A stretch of DNA of 64,000 nt. Origin: Litoditis marina (lineage: Eukaryota; Nematoda; Chromadorea; Rhabditida; Rhabditidae). The DNA lies in the NCBI GenBank assembly GCA_964036275.1, contig OZ038433.1, forward strand, positions 27,387,485 through 27,451,484. The letters run 5' to 3'. Shown in pieces: positions 34,901-45,900 of the stretch. Each line of letters starts with the position of its first letter. Within the stretch, counting starts at the first letter, position 1. The notes under the pieces are model-generated. The model was not told where the DNA came from. It saw only the letters and a program-made list of their open reading frames with translations, and searched no databases. The position numbers were made by a program, and so were the translations under genes.

Positions 34901-37099
34901 TGTAAAGGTTGGCATACTCTACCCGTTTAGGTTCTGTCTGTTGCTGCTGCTGATGTTGGTGTGGTTCCTCGGCGCGTTGAGCAGCGACCTTCAAAAAGCA
35001 ATTTCCTAGGTTTGAAAAATCTTCATTGTAATTTGATCTCGATACACGGAGAAATGTTACATTGTATTTCGATTTGGGCTCTTCAGCCAAAAAACCCAAT
35101 AGGGCTACAGCCCGTAAAGTTATGGATTTCTTAAATCAACCTCATTTGAATTCATTTCAAGCTCTTGTTGTACATATAAAATTCATAGCACCTCTTACAG
35201 CGGAAAAATGTAACATACATTGTGTTGTATTAATAAAACTCATTACACCTTGTACAGCGAGGAAATTTAACATACACCCAAACTAGATTCAAAAGTACTC
35301 TTAATAAAATATTAGTTTGATGCGGGGCTTGAAACCGTCCTCCCACCTTTGGCACACCTCGACGCTTATCAAAATACCAAACCGTCAGTCACTTCTCCGG
35401 TATAGTTCGACAAAAGATCATTTCCGCCGCATTTATCTTACTCTGATTGAAAACCGTACACATCATAACGTGTGACATGGTATGTTTCTAATTCCAAAAA
35501 GGCGTCAAGTATTCTTGGTTTCCGAGTATGCTTTGTTATGTCATAACATCAATGGTACGGTCAGAATTTAAGCAAACCTGGACCATGGTACTTTGTTCCG
35601 TCTGCTGGAAAAACTGAAGCAGAGTGGTGGCGTCGGGCATCGCAAACGTCTGCGACGACACCTGATCCTGCAACTAGATTTCGCGTACATTGATGTATCC
35701 TCGGAAAAACGTATGTGCGTATTATTTGTATGCTAATTGTTACAAAAAGTGAACTGTAAACCATTTAAAATCTTATGGCTTCAATTATTTCTCTATTGTT
35801 CTTCCCTGTATCTGATGAGCGAGTGCTACATTATTTGAATGTAGGTAAATAAAATGAATAAATAAAAAATATATGAAACTGTTCATATGTATACTCATTT
35901 TATACGGAAGTTTCGGAAACCCCGTAGAACGTAGAAACAACGTTGTAGTATATTGGAGACACAGCTAAGAATCACTGTTAGACTCTAGAATTCAGTCTAA
36001 GTCACCAGGGTTTCAGTATCAATAGAACTTTCCGATATAATAACTTACTAAGTTGATTGTGTTTTCTTGTATAGACCACCATGTTTCACAACTTAATGTC
36101 ACACTCCGATTATAGTGGCAATTGATCATTTAATAACTACAAATTTGAAACAAGAGCCTATAAAGAGAACTAAATTCAATCAGTGTAAGTCGCTCTAAGC
36201 TCACGGCTGACGACCAGACGAATCATATTGGATACTGTATATTTCAGTATCTATGTCTGGAGCTATGTAAGAATATACACTCGAAATGGTCGTAGCTTAG
36301 AGAAGCTGAATAGAACAAACGTCAATGTTGCTAACCTGCACTTCTAATTATCGAAAGTTACTTGTTGGGTTCACTCTTTACGGAAGAAAAGCGTTACATT
36401 TCATGTTGCCCGATCCCGCTGTGTTTGTGGTTTGATCACGTTGTTTCTGTGTTCTTATTGGTGAATTTTCGCCCCTTCAAACAATGTAGGAATTCAGGTT
36501 AGAATGACGTGAGCTACTTTGAGAAACGCTGTAATAACATCGAGAACTAAGTCTGAGATAGAGCCACTTAGATGCACTAGCACCTTGATGTTAGTGCATC
36601 TCACTGATCTCCAGCTTTGAGAACTTTAAAACTCGGAAACGCTCTTGAAGAACGTTCTTCAATAAATACATCAACTTCATTCGTATCACTGTTCTGTTTT
36701 AAATATAGAAACAAGAGAAAAACAGAAAGATATGTGGCAAGCGAAGATCTAGCTCGTGAGGTGACCGTGAGCAAAATGTAGGTCGGGTTCCAGGCTATTC
36801 CTCGGCATTAGATGTTATCAAAGAGCTACCGAGATTTTTCATCCTTTTTTCGACTAACTAGTAAAAACTGTTCGTCTTTTTGAAACTCGTTGTGTATTAG
36901 TGAACAGCACGGTAATAAAACAGTGGTCAACGCAGCGCGTACTGTAAGAGCTACATAAAAAAAACATACCGCGCCTGATGTTAGTGCACCTTTCACGACT
37001 TTTCCTCTACTCTAAATGTGTATTACTGTAACAAACTTGTCCATTTCCGCTGCTGCTGCTCGCGCTCGAGTCGTCAGTGTTAGATGAGCTGAGGAGCAT
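19901..37099 (-). CDS. fozi-1: FOZI-1-like zinc-finger formin
   Basis: Exons: 37099-37037, 35667-35578, 34988-34812, 33903-33718, 33540-33468, 32761-32662, 31939-31920 (tentative), 30836-30730, 27250-27141, 25368-25296 (tentative), 24914-24855, 24629-24508, 23902-23824, 23632-23549, 23307-23171, 22844-22700, 21963-21877, 21605-21453, 21170-21044, 20743-20580 and 20041-19901. All phases join, giving about 765 residues. Two C2H2-like fingers lie at about 119-139 (FCVLC...HVRQCH) and 147-169 (FQCPSC...HMVSLH). A Gln-, Ser- and Gly-rich linker follows. The divergent FH2 domain starts near LPIDWSVLNDD (about 425), continues through LSPEQVRSIASIAPS, LSKINRLEEKLAVML and ILLNCIPFKQLLQFVLSLEN, and ends in EPEVFFQKVAGFL. 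Typical FH2 domains have a GN-x-(L/M)N element where this reads ENQLV. Zinc fingers plus FH2 is the FOZI-1 layout, known in C. elegans as a nuclear regulator of mesoderm and neuron fate rather than an actin nucleator. The start ATG and the two tentative exons are the weakest parts. Confidence 0.85.
21190..21325. repeat. CT-rich low-complexity tract in formin intron
   Basis: TTTTCTCTCTTCT-type sequence, purine-rich on the transcript strand, lying between the exons at 21605-21453 and 21170-21044. Confidence 0.8.
21650..21870. repeat. CT-rich low-complexity tract in formin intron
   Basis: About 220 bp of irregular TCTCTTTC. It produces long spurious frames on both strands. Confidence 0.85.
22457..22632. 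repeat. Palindromic MITE, family AGAGTACGTATGCTA, copy 1
   Basis: The left end AAGAGTACGTATGCTAAAAAG is inverted at the right end (TTCTAGCATACGTAATC). The arms carry CATCCTGCGTC and GACGCAGGATGGG. It lies in a formin intron. Other copies are near 32284, 38394, 56438 and 56619. Confidence 0.85.
23398..23460. repeat. CT microsatellite in formin intron
   Basis: TCTCTCTCTTTTTCTCTCTC-type run between the exons at 23632-23549 and 23307-23171. Confidence 0.85.
23690..23822. repeat. GA-rich tract with poly-G in formin intron
   Basis: GAGAAAAAG-type sequence including a run of 12 G at about 23779-23790. It sits directly next to the exon at 23902-23824. Confidence 0.8.
24676..24722. repeat. C-run and CT microsatellite in formin intron
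   Basis: A run of about 10 C followed by TCTCTCTTTC repeats. Confidence 0.8.
24912..25097. repeat. Palindromic MITE GGTCTGACAGGAACC in formin intron
   Basis: The left end GGTCTGACAGGAACCGAATA is inverted at the right end (TGATTCCTGTCAGACC), with TCGTGCGCTCCA inverted inside it. On the minus strand its last bases CAGACC supply the splice acceptor and first three bases of the formin exon 24914-24855. Confidence 0.8.
26352..26442 (-). other. Candidate extra formin exon
   Basis: The minus strand reads TTTTTAAG|GATCCC and then a coding-looking stretch with RNSPIPISSPPTLIDSSSTD, similar in style to the formin linker. Its start phase (0) does not join the upstream exon ending at 27141 (phase 2). 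It is left out of the model. It may be an alternative exon or chance. Confidence 0.25.
26546..26682. repeat. MITE-like repeat related to the 50410-50592 element
   Basis: Shares GAGCTGAACTAT, ACAACTATGTGGCCAGA and GAGCTCACC with the element at 50410-50592. It lies in a formin intron. Confidence 0.65.
27826..30600 (+). pseudogene. Broken LINE inserted antisense in a formin intron
   Basis: The plus strand carries a partial endonuclease start (SNVRSIASFSRAKLVFEHC, IDLIFLTGTFLND at about 27930-28040), a gap, then an RT. The RT shows VYKKGS, NYRPISITSAV (frameshifted, about 29205), the palm motif A region NAFDKVSHEKL (about 29425), TGPLLFLIYRNDL (about 29550), catalytic LADDLKIYS (about 29630) and a C-terminal basic tail ending at 30439. 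At least four stops or frameshifts are visible. The motif A aspartate is replaced by valine (YFVFQNAFD). The 3' end has a GGGGTTCTAAGG-type sequence also seen at the 63.3-kb LINE. It lies between formin exons at 30730 and 27250. Confidence 0.9.
30881..31052. repeat. MITE related to the 24912-25097 element
   Basis: GAATCTCGTGCCTCGCGCTCC is matched inverted by GCGCAAGCCACGAGATTCAG, followed by CCCTGTCAGACC. The left terminal bases are missing. It lies in a formin intron, next to the exon 30836-30730. Confidence 0.6.
31115..31186. repeat. 36-bp direct tandem duplication
   Basis: The unit ATTGAATAACATATTTTGGA(...)GTATTG occurs twice, head to tail and identical. It lies in a formin intron. Confidence 0.95.
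32284..32406. repeat. Palindromic MITE, family AGAGTACGTATGCTA, truncated copy
   Basis: The right arm (GGAGACCCAGGATGG, TTGCATACGTAGTC) is complete, but the outer left terminus is missing. It lies in a formin intron. Confidence 0.7.
33560..33712. repeat. GA-rich tract between formin zinc-finger exons
   Basis: Purine-rich low-complexity sequence on the plus strand, pyrimidine-rich in the transcript, filling the short intron before the exon 33540-33468. Confidence 0.75.
34525..34644. repeat. Palindromic MITE AAAGAAGGACGATTATGTGG, copy 1
   Basis: The left end AAAGAAGGACGATTATGTGG is inverted at the right (CCACATTATCGTCCTACTTT), and the centre CTGCAA...TTGCAG is also palindromic. It lies in a formin intron. 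A second copy is at 39498-39616. Confidence 0.85.
35166..35278. repeat. Diverged ~57-bp tandem duplication
   Basis: Two imperfect copies of GTTGTA...ATAAAA(C/T)TCAT...ACAGCG(A/G)...TAACATACA, head to tail, in a formin intron. Confidence 0.7.
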
Positions 37100-38393
37100 G
37101 AGGAGTGAGCTGGAGGACGCTGGGGTCACTTCTCGAATGAGAGATAAATTCGGGACCGCCTCATTTGGAGCTCTGTTTGATCCGACGGCTTATAGCACCG
37201 TATTATTATTCCCCGTCTAACTTCTCTTACGTGATTAGAGATTAACGAATGTAAGGTAGCAAAAACTGAATCGTACGCATGGCACACTTGTGATGTTCCA
37301 TTACTATTTGCGGGAAATAAGCTGTCTCTCAAGATGATTGAACACGACGTTCTCCAAGCACACCGGGAACACTTAGGGAATTACTATATCTGAGTTGTGC
37401 TTCACAGCGTCACAAAAGACTGCGCAAGACTACGTTGTCTGCACAACTACGTGAATGCAGGCAGTTATCGTTACCATTATCGTTTTTATGGATGGTCCTG
37501 TAGATTCCCTTTAGATCTCTACTTATAATACAGACGGAACAGTGTCTTTCAAAACCTTGACGTTTCATACTACATTTCGTTTACAAGTTGTTTATCTTCG
37601 GTACGCTACACATTGATGAAACGCTAAGCCTCTTGCTGGGGTCGAAGCAGTCATCCGAAAGACGAGTTGCACAAACCGCTACAGCGCCAGCGCACTGCTT
37701 TTCGGCCATTGTGAACATAACTGAAAGGAATTCTACACAGCATAAATACAGTTTGCTCCCGGCCCAACGAAAGTTGTAGCCAGAGGGATTTTGCAATCAA
37801 CTTAGGAACAATTCGTTCACCACTACACCTTAATCTTGATCCCGACCAATTCTGCACACGCAATCAGGTCGGGACCAGAGTACGATTCACAATTAGGGTT
37901 TACCGATCAGTTGCGATCTGTGAACTTTACTTAGTGGATTCGGACAAAAACTTACAGCATGGAAGTGAAACTTTAAAATGTTTCTTCAGATTGATTATTG
38001 CACTCACTTTAATGGAATAGGGACGTAGCAACACATAAGCTAAAATGCCCAAGTTTTACACGTATTTGTTTAGCAGCAAACTATAAGAAGGACCATAGCA
38101 AAGTTTTAGTTTAATCTGCATGCACATCACCAATTGCGAACTACCGGTAAAAACTAAGGGGATGGAACCCCAAATACATCAAATGTGATTAAGATGTAGA
38201 GTTGTGTTCGCTCTTTCTTGAGCGAACCCGTTCAGGGTGTATTTTTTTCCTGCTGTGTTTGTAGTTTGATCTCGCTGTGTTTCATTCGTCTTGAAAATAG
38301 GCTTTGTACCAAACTACAGTTTCAGTTTGTTCCCACCCTATATCCTTTACTATTGGTTGATTTTTTTCATACGTCGAATGGCGTAAAATGACC
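37100..38393. other. Upstream region of the formin gene, unassigned
   Basis: The formin promoter, and possibly a further 5' exon, should lie here. The formin reading frame stays open upstream of the chosen ATG to about 37200 without a clear acceptor. I see no other gene. Confidence 0.35.
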
Positions 38394-38554
38394 AGAGTAC
38401 GTATGCTAGAAGATTATCTCATCCTGCGTCTCCTCCAACATGCGCTATTTCTCTGCTCTTACATGCCGCCGGGTATGAGACGAGAAATAGTGAGGCAGAG
38501 CGAGAGACGCAGAACGGGATGAAGGTGGCGAGATCTTCTAGCATACGTACTCAG
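38394..38554. repeat. Palindromic MITE, family AGAGTACGTATGCTA, full copy
   Basis: The left CAGAGTACGTATGCTAGAAG is inverted at the right end (CTTCTAGCATACGTACTC), with CATCCTGCGTCTCC against GAGACGCAGAACGGGATG inside. It is the most symmetric copy in the window. Confidence 0.9.
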
Positions 38555-38690
38555 GTGGAAAGCAGGCTGAGCTCGCATCAACCTGATTACAACCCTGCGT
38601 CATCTCATTAGCGGATGAATCCTCCCCCAGAGATGAAACATAGAGAACGAAAAACGTTCACTACGGTGAATGCCAAATTTATATATTTCT

Positions 38691-38762
38691 GTCTCTCGCC
38701 AGAATCGAACCTGCAAGCAAAAGACTCGTAGCAAAGCGCTAACCACTGCGCTATTAGAGCAC
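38691..38762 (-). other. tRNA-derived sequence (Arg-like), probably a pseudogene or SINE head
   Basis: The minus strand reads GCTCTAATAGCGCAGTGGTT then AGCGC, a good A box, followed by a CTACGAGTC region and GCAGGTTCGATTCTGGC, a good B box/T loop. The acceptor ends do not pair (5' GTGCTCT against 3' GAGAGAC) and the anticodon stem is poor. It is clearly tRNA-derived but unlikely to be a working tRNA. Confidence 0.5.
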
Positions 38763-39497
38763 ATAACGGGCAACCTTTGGAATCGTAGGCATGTGTGCGT
38801 ACACAGCGGAAAGTGACATGTACAGTACCCTCCCGTCTTTCCGTTGACAACGACTATACACACGCATGTGGAGTCGTACAGTGGACATACATCCAATTTC
38901 GTGTACCTAGAAAAATTTCAGGACATCTTCAAAACTCATACGCGTCCGAAACAAATTTAAATCTCAAACACAATGATAACTTTCTACAAAAATTGCTATA
39001 GTAGACAGTTTTTGAACAATGCTAACAGATTCTTATGTTCACCGCGGTTCTGCTCATAAGAGGGACTTCTTTGCGAGACATTTGTTTATAACTCGTTCTA
39101 AAATAAAAAGTTTCATTGTTTCAATTTGTTGTTCCAAGATTAAGTTATTGATGTTTCGTTACTTAGTACTACTCTTGTCGCTTGATTCAACTGAGTGGAT
39201 TCCACGTTATTGGACTGAGTAGGGCGGTAAAATAATACAGTTTTAGAAAGCTCTCTATTTAATTGTTCAGCTCTATCTCTAAAACTATTACGGAATTGTG
39301 CTATTTAAAGATACGTAATTCATTTCCACTTGAGATCCATAGAACACTTCTCATTGTAAGGGCATCAGAGAACGTTTCGTTTAAATAAAAAATTTTAATT
39401 GATCGAACTCTTATTTTCGCGTTTCGGGTTTTCAGGTCTTTTTTGTTGGTAATTTTGCGGGTCTTGCTTGTTTTCATCAATGATTGGAAGCGAGTTT

Positions 39498-39616
39498 TTA
39501 AAAGACGGTTATGTGGACCAATCCCTCGTCATAGGTCCTTCAAACGGCAATTGAAAAATGTATTGCAGTTTAAATGACTGAAATGTTGGGATTGGACCCC
39601 ATAATCGTCCCTTTTT
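39498..39616. repeat. Palindromic MITE AAAGAAGGACGATTATGTGG, copy 2
   Basis: AAAAGACGGTTATGTGGACC is inverted as GGACCCCATAATCGTCCCTT, with a CAATTG...TTGCAGTTTAAA centre like copy 1. Confidence 0.8.
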
Positions 39617-40029
39617 GATTCGGCCACATCATGCATACGACTTCCAGACCCACTTCAAGCTTTCCATACTTTCCATCTTCACACAGTTGATTCATCTCTC
39701 AACACAATGAAAACAAAACTACGTCACATCTATCGGTAAAGGAACGTTTAATGGAGAAACACAGAAAAACAGATAAATGAATCATTTCCAACTCAGGGTA
39801 CTTCTATCCAATATAAGCTTTTAAGATGTTGAGCTGCGTGGGCTCCAATCCCATTCCGAAATAAAGTATAACTTTAATACGCTACTTTCTAGGTTATGCC
39901 TAAAACTTCCGTGATTTTCCGATTTCCATCTCGAACTAAGCTTAGTCGGAAGTGATGTCAGTTACTCCCCCAATCTGTCCTCTTCAGACGTTTCCTAAAG
40001 TCCTAAATGTGTACAGAAATATGGTACAG
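39617..40029. other. Unassigned sequence
   Basis: No supported feature seen. Confidence 0.4.
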
Positions 40030-40310
40030 GATTTGTCCAACCGTTGTGGACACCGCACGATCGATTCTCAGAACGATTGGCGCAATTTTCTTTGATTGGC
40101 CAGCTACAAAAGCGAGAAAGTGTGCAGGTCAATGAGGGCGCAGACATCTGCGTCTCTCTGACCTGTCCACTCTCTCGCTCAGCCAATGAAAAAGTGAATG
40201 GCCACTTGGCTGAGAATTGTCTGAGTTGATCTACACACTTGCTCAATCGCTGGCAAGTGATCAACGACCGCTCGGCCCACATCGCTCAATCAATCGAATC
40301 CTCTGATGTC
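40030..40310. repeat. MITE-like repeat, family GTGTGCAGGTCAGAGAGACG, copy 2
   Basis: CGAGAAAGTGTGCAGGTCA faces TGACCTGTCCACTCTCTCG. Outside these lie TTGGCCAGCTACAAAAG and CCAATGAAAAAGTG, as in copies 1 and 3. Confidence 0.8.
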
Positions 40311-42429
40311 TTTATGGGGAAATGGCGACTGCAACGTCTACGCACTTTTGAATAAACTAGTAGAATTAGGATATCAGTACTAAAACCTTAGCGAAAAACC
40401 ATCCAAATAACAATTAAGAGTTGGTGATTTTATCTACAGTGAAACCAGCCGTCGCGGTGACTGGACCCAACCCAATTTGGTAACGTGATTTCGATCGTGG
40501 CATTTCCCTATTGTTCAATGTCGTGTTTTCTTCCGTCTGCACTCTCAATGTACGCGAAAACTTCCCAAGAAAAGATGTGTATGTCTGATCATAAAATAAA
40601 GGACGTCAAAGACCAATATTTCACCATGACTGTTTGCGCCGCTGAGAAACCGTCTGCGCCATAAGGTTCTCTAATTCTATCTAACCGCTCCTCATTCGCG
40701 TCGTGTTTTGTTCCACCGCACGCTATGCTTGTTCCCAGTCCCCTACAGTAATTTTATTAACTGTAGTTCAACTGTATCCCTATGTAGATCCCTATTTTTC
40801 TCCATTCTCCTATAAACCGTTTTTATCAGCTCCTGATGTTGATTAGAAACATACAAATTATTTTTAGTTGTACTACATTCTTTAAGTGCGGTTATCTTTA
40901 CGAAAACTGTATATCTTTAGTATGACTTGTACTTCAGTTCAATAAATGGGAGACATACACCACTCAGAAGCGTCTGCAAGAAGCATAAAGTTGGAAAAAC
41001 AAGTTTTTTGTGCGAGTTAATAGGAAGGATAACGGTGAAACTGACCACTTCTAGATTAGAACAACAACAATGAATTTTGAAAATGTGATTGGCGTGATTG
41101 GCGAACTGATACAAAAACAGCCTTTTTCCACTTCGTTCATTAAAATCTGAGCTTTCTGATGAATCTGAGTCATTATAGTACAAAGACATAGTACAAAGAT
41201 CTTTTCTCATTTGGCGCCACTAGACGTCAGCGTTCGGCGCCTAATGTTAACCACGGTACCACAAATCTGGAAAAAGCTGGAACTCAGTATTTCAAACTCT
41301 ATGCAAGATTTCGGAGCATTTCACTCTCATATTTTTTGCAGCTTGGCGACATAAGCAACATTACATCACCAAACTTTTGACGCCGAGCTACGTTCGGGGT
41401 TTACACGCGTGTGCTAAAATTTAGCCAATTTGGTTCAGTGGTTTTTTTTAAACTAGTGCGGACATCGGACGGGAGACGAGGAAGGACGGATATTTTCATA
41501 ACACAAGAGCGCAGTTTTTTTTTCAAAATTGACCACGAAAAAATCTTCTGACCCATTATTTATGGGGATTTCAATTTGAAAACGCCAATCTTTCATCATT
41601 TCAAACTCGACCGATTTTTCTAATTTTTTCACACAACATGTATTTAACAGAACTATAGCGTTCTCTTTTTTTAAATATCAAAAAAATGTTTTATTTGAAG
41701 ACTTTTGTGGTTTGAAAGCTAAAAATGGGTCCGCAATGGCCAAACCAAACACAACTCACAGGCAGCGCTTTGCGCTGCGCGCGATAATATGGAAAGTAAG
41801 TATGAGGTGGAGTATGGGAAAAAATAGAGAAAAAAAAAACACGTTAGATCATGGTGAAGTATTTTTCTCTTTTGGATATCTTCACTTTCACTTGAAGTTT
41901 CACTAGGAGTTACCGTTTTCTAGTAGTCTTGAAGAAATTACTTCCCGGTTAGCCCTCATTTCTGATGAATATTAGTATTAGTCGGTTTACCCGGAAATTT
42001 TTTCAGGTTCAATCACAATCTACTGTAAGTGTTCGTAGTTTTTGCGCATAAACATGTCTGACGAATACAACTTATTCTTAGAACTCAAGGAAACTACTAT
42101 AATTTTTTGTAGCCGGAGGCGTTTATTTCATAGAACTGTAATATTGTCCCTTTACAAATTAAGTCAACTGTATTGAATGTCAGTCATCGTAGCAATTTAT
42201 TTTTCATTCGTAACACTCGACAATGAACTAATAAATAATGCTTGCTTTCGTTCCTACTTCCACTAATATTTTACACCAAGAACACCCGATTTTGTGACCC
42301 AACTGAGGCCGCGCCAAACTCGTATTCTTAGTTAAGAAAACCCAAACTCGTGTTCTTAGTTGAAAGTTTTACTTTTTGACGACAGACTATGGTCTGAGTA
42401 GTTCGTTCCATTCGCACTGGGACTTATTG
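40311..42429. other. Unassigned sequence
   Basis: No convincing gene. A minus-strand frame at 40917-41210 begins with an acidic, Ser-rich stretch (MSLYYNDSDSSESSDFNE) that looks slightly coding, but it has no splice partner. Confidence 0.35.
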
Positions 42430-42795
42430 GCATAGCGCCAAGATTTTCGGATGGCTGCTCAGAACGATTAGCGCCAATTTTCTGCAATTGGCCAGCTACA
42501 AAAACGAGAGAGCATGCAGGTCAATGACGCGCAGACAGGCCAAGACAGTCTGCGTCTCTCTGACCTGCACACTCTCTCGTTCAGCCAATAAAAGAGTGGC
42601 TAGCCAATTGGCTGGGAATTGTCTGAGTACTCAGACAATCCCTTGCCAATTAGCAAACCGCATTTGTGGCGGCCTCGGCGAGAGAGTGTGCAGGTCAGAG
42701 AGACGCAGACTGCCTCATCCTGTCTGCCACCTCAGTGATCTGCGTGCTTTTTCGCTTTTGTAGCTTGATAATCGTAGAAAATTGACGCCAATGTT
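42430..42795. repeat. MITE-like repeat, family GTGTGCAGGTCAGAGAGACG, head-to-head pair
   Basis: Two elements face each other around the perfect palindrome ATTGTCTGAGTACTCAGACAAT (about 42629-42650). Each half has the GTGCAGGTCAGAGAGACGCA hairpin. It lies about 160 bp upstream of the receptor gene start. Confidence 0.8.
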
Positions 42796-42958
42796 TCTGA
42801 GTATGCGTCAGAGCCAACATAGTTCTGTACGTGCTTTGATGGAGGGGGACATACGTTCACTGACACTTTGAACTCCAACATGGTAAACGACCTGGAACTT
42901 AGGCACATTGGCACAGTGCCAAAGTGGAAATTGCGAAAATGAATTAAATTTTTCAGTC

Positions 42959-45900
42959 ATGAGTTGCGTAATACCTGTCAGTTCAATATGCAACACCGCA
43001 ATTATATGGGCTGCCGCAATTCTATACATCATCATGTTAGGCGCACTTATGAAAGGTACGTGATGAAAAACATCTTAACGTGGTAAATCACCTACAAATT
43101 TTACTTTGGCCCGAATGGGTGGAGGTTTTCAAGCCAATGAGTGATGATCATTATAAAGCTCATCCAAGCGTTTCTAGAACGTGAAGAACGTGAACTGCTA
43201 CAAAAGCGCACAGTCTCGCGAAACGTTTACAACATAGTTCGAGAGCGCGCAAAACAAAAGTTTAGGTGTCATATGTTACTTTGTTCCCCACGTTTCACGT
43301 GTCTGCCCCATTTACTTTCATCATGCACAACTTCTCGAAATTCTCGAAAGTACTGAAATTCGAGCGCTCTTGTCGAGTTCATAGTGTCAGACGGCGTGGC
43401 AATCTTTTTAACCCCACGAGAAGTTTTTATGATTTTTCTCATGAGAACCACATTAAGATTACCTGAACTATCTGGAAGGTACGCACGAGGTTCACGAGAG
43501 ATTGCTACCGCGCCAGAGGCTGTTTTGGAATTGAACAAGTTATCATGTGTTGTATTCATTTGCAACAGAAATATTTCTTGTCATTCAGACTCAAAGATGG
43601 TATTAGGAGATAATGTTACTGATGATGAGCCAGCCCTCTCAGAACAGCACCAAGATCGTCTTGAATCAGGGTCGAAGCGATATTGAGTGCCGCATTTCAA
43701 TGAGCGCATAGTTTTTCAAAACTCTACATGTACCTCCATGTTCAACATTGCAGCCCGTCGTTCACAACCCAAGTTCCGAGTGTCTTTCTACACCCTCTTT
43801 CTAGTCCATGCCATCGCTGATTTTGCCATGTTTTTCTGTGCAGAAATATTCGTGAAGGCTCGCCACTACAACTACTTCTCACTTTTTGACGACAGTCAGG
43901 TTCTACTCGCCGAGGTAGCTTCACAAATACCATACTATCATAATACAAGCAAAAAGATGTACATGTTCTGTGTACTGCATAGCGGCTGTCATGCGGAACG
44001 GGGCGTGATAGCAACATTGCTGGTAAAAAATTTCCTTTTAATTCTGTATATAGTGTCAAATGGTTCTTCGGCGTTCGAACATGAAACGCATCTCATTATC
44101 TTTGTGCAACAAAGATTTTCAGGCTTCCCCCCTAATAATTATGGTTTTACGGTCCGCCGTATGTCTCGGTCATCTCACAATCGCCCTGAACCGTTTCACC
44201 GTCTTCAAGTTTCCTCTCGCTCACAAAAAAGTGAGTTTAACATTGAAGGAGAAATCGTGAAAGTTAAGATGGTTGCTTTTTATAGCATTCATTGTCATGA
44301 ATGCTATAATACGCTACTCTTTGGTCTACATGTTGTGATGCAAGTTAGATTTCGTTGCGATTTTGTCGTTATTCGTTTATCTTGCTCTGTATGCAGGCAG
44401 ATCGAACCACAACATAAGTTTGTCTACCCTAACCCAGTGGTAGAATTCCCCCTAATTATTCTCAGTTCTGGACCAACTCCACAATCTATCTACTCACATT
44501 GGTGGTGTGGATGTTCATTGTTGCGGTAACTGTTCCAGTCTGGTGGATTACAAGGACAACAATAAAGTTTTGGACCGACGAGAACGGCTGCATTTTTCTC
44601 ACACCGGGATCAAACATTTATGTGAGTTGTTGAATGTTTCTCTACTACGTGAAAGTTTTCACATATAGTGTATTGTACTGAGTCAGTCATTTTTCTCAAA
44701 ATTAAGGTGGGAATCGTAAATTTACTCACTCTTGTAATGAGAATAATACTCGACTACTTATCACAATTTGATGAGATTTGTAGGACAATGTTTTCGAACT
44801 TTATGTAGTGTGACATGAGTAATCTAGGTTAATTACTTTATTTATCCGCATATATGATGTTTTTCGCAGTCGTGGAAAAAAAAATTGAATGTTGTTACGG
44901 TAAAAAAAAATCTTCACTCCCGACACAGTTTTCATAAGGAAAATATTCAATCGGCCCATTATTTCATGGACAGTTTCCGAATTCCAGGCTCACAGTTTCA
45001 CTCTAGTTGGAATACCTGTCATTGTGGTATCTGGTTGCTCTGTGTTATACGGGTATGCTGTCTACAAGGTGTCGAGCACATCTCTAGTCAATCGGGTAAC
45101 TATAACTCACTCTCTGAAAGCATTGCGGACAATTAACTAAGAAACATTTAGATCACTTAAACTTGTACTACATCACCTGAATTTTATGAACATTAAAAAT
45201 TGCATGTTAGTAAACTCAAAGAGAGTATAAACACGGTTGGAATCTATAATGCGAAGAACGGAGCGATCGTTTTACTTACGTGGAAAACGCGGGTTTGTAG
45301 TTGGTTCGTTACATTTCGACGTACTCCGCAGAATGTGATGTGTATTCATATCAATCACAACTTCGATAATGGTCTTTCCGAATTATTGAATCGACTCATC
45401 AATTGGAATTAAATTAAAGAGAATCTGGAAGTTGAATAAGGTTGACTTAGATGTTCACGGGACAAAATCAATAAAGTGATTCCAGGACATAGAGAAGAGA
45501 TATCTGGTGTGCGCCCTGGCTTCTTCACTGCCTTTTGTATTGGAATTGGGCAGGGTTTCGTTCGCCTACTACGGAATATACGCTGAACGAAAAGACATCA
45601 AAAAGGCGGCCGCCGACTTCTGGTAAACATAAATTACTCATCAATCGAAATTTCAATGTTGGACTCTCTTCTGAGCGGTCATTAAACGTGGACTGAAGGA
45701 ATATGCCAATGTCATTTGACGTCTGTAGTTCTAGTTGTAATTGAATGATTATGCATGGTGCAATCGGATCAAGAGAACCTATTCATGAAAACGCACTTCT
45801 CAAACTCATTGTGGAAATTCAGAAGAATAATCACCGATTAGTCTCGGATGTTCTTGTCTTGGAACATTTCAATCTGTTCACCTTCGAACATGGGTGGCTC

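Noticed and set aside
43687..44529. 280-residue plus-strand frame
   Set aside because: It reads through two introns of the receptor gene. Only 43754-44022 is a real exon; the rest lacks the receptor motifs that appear in another frame.
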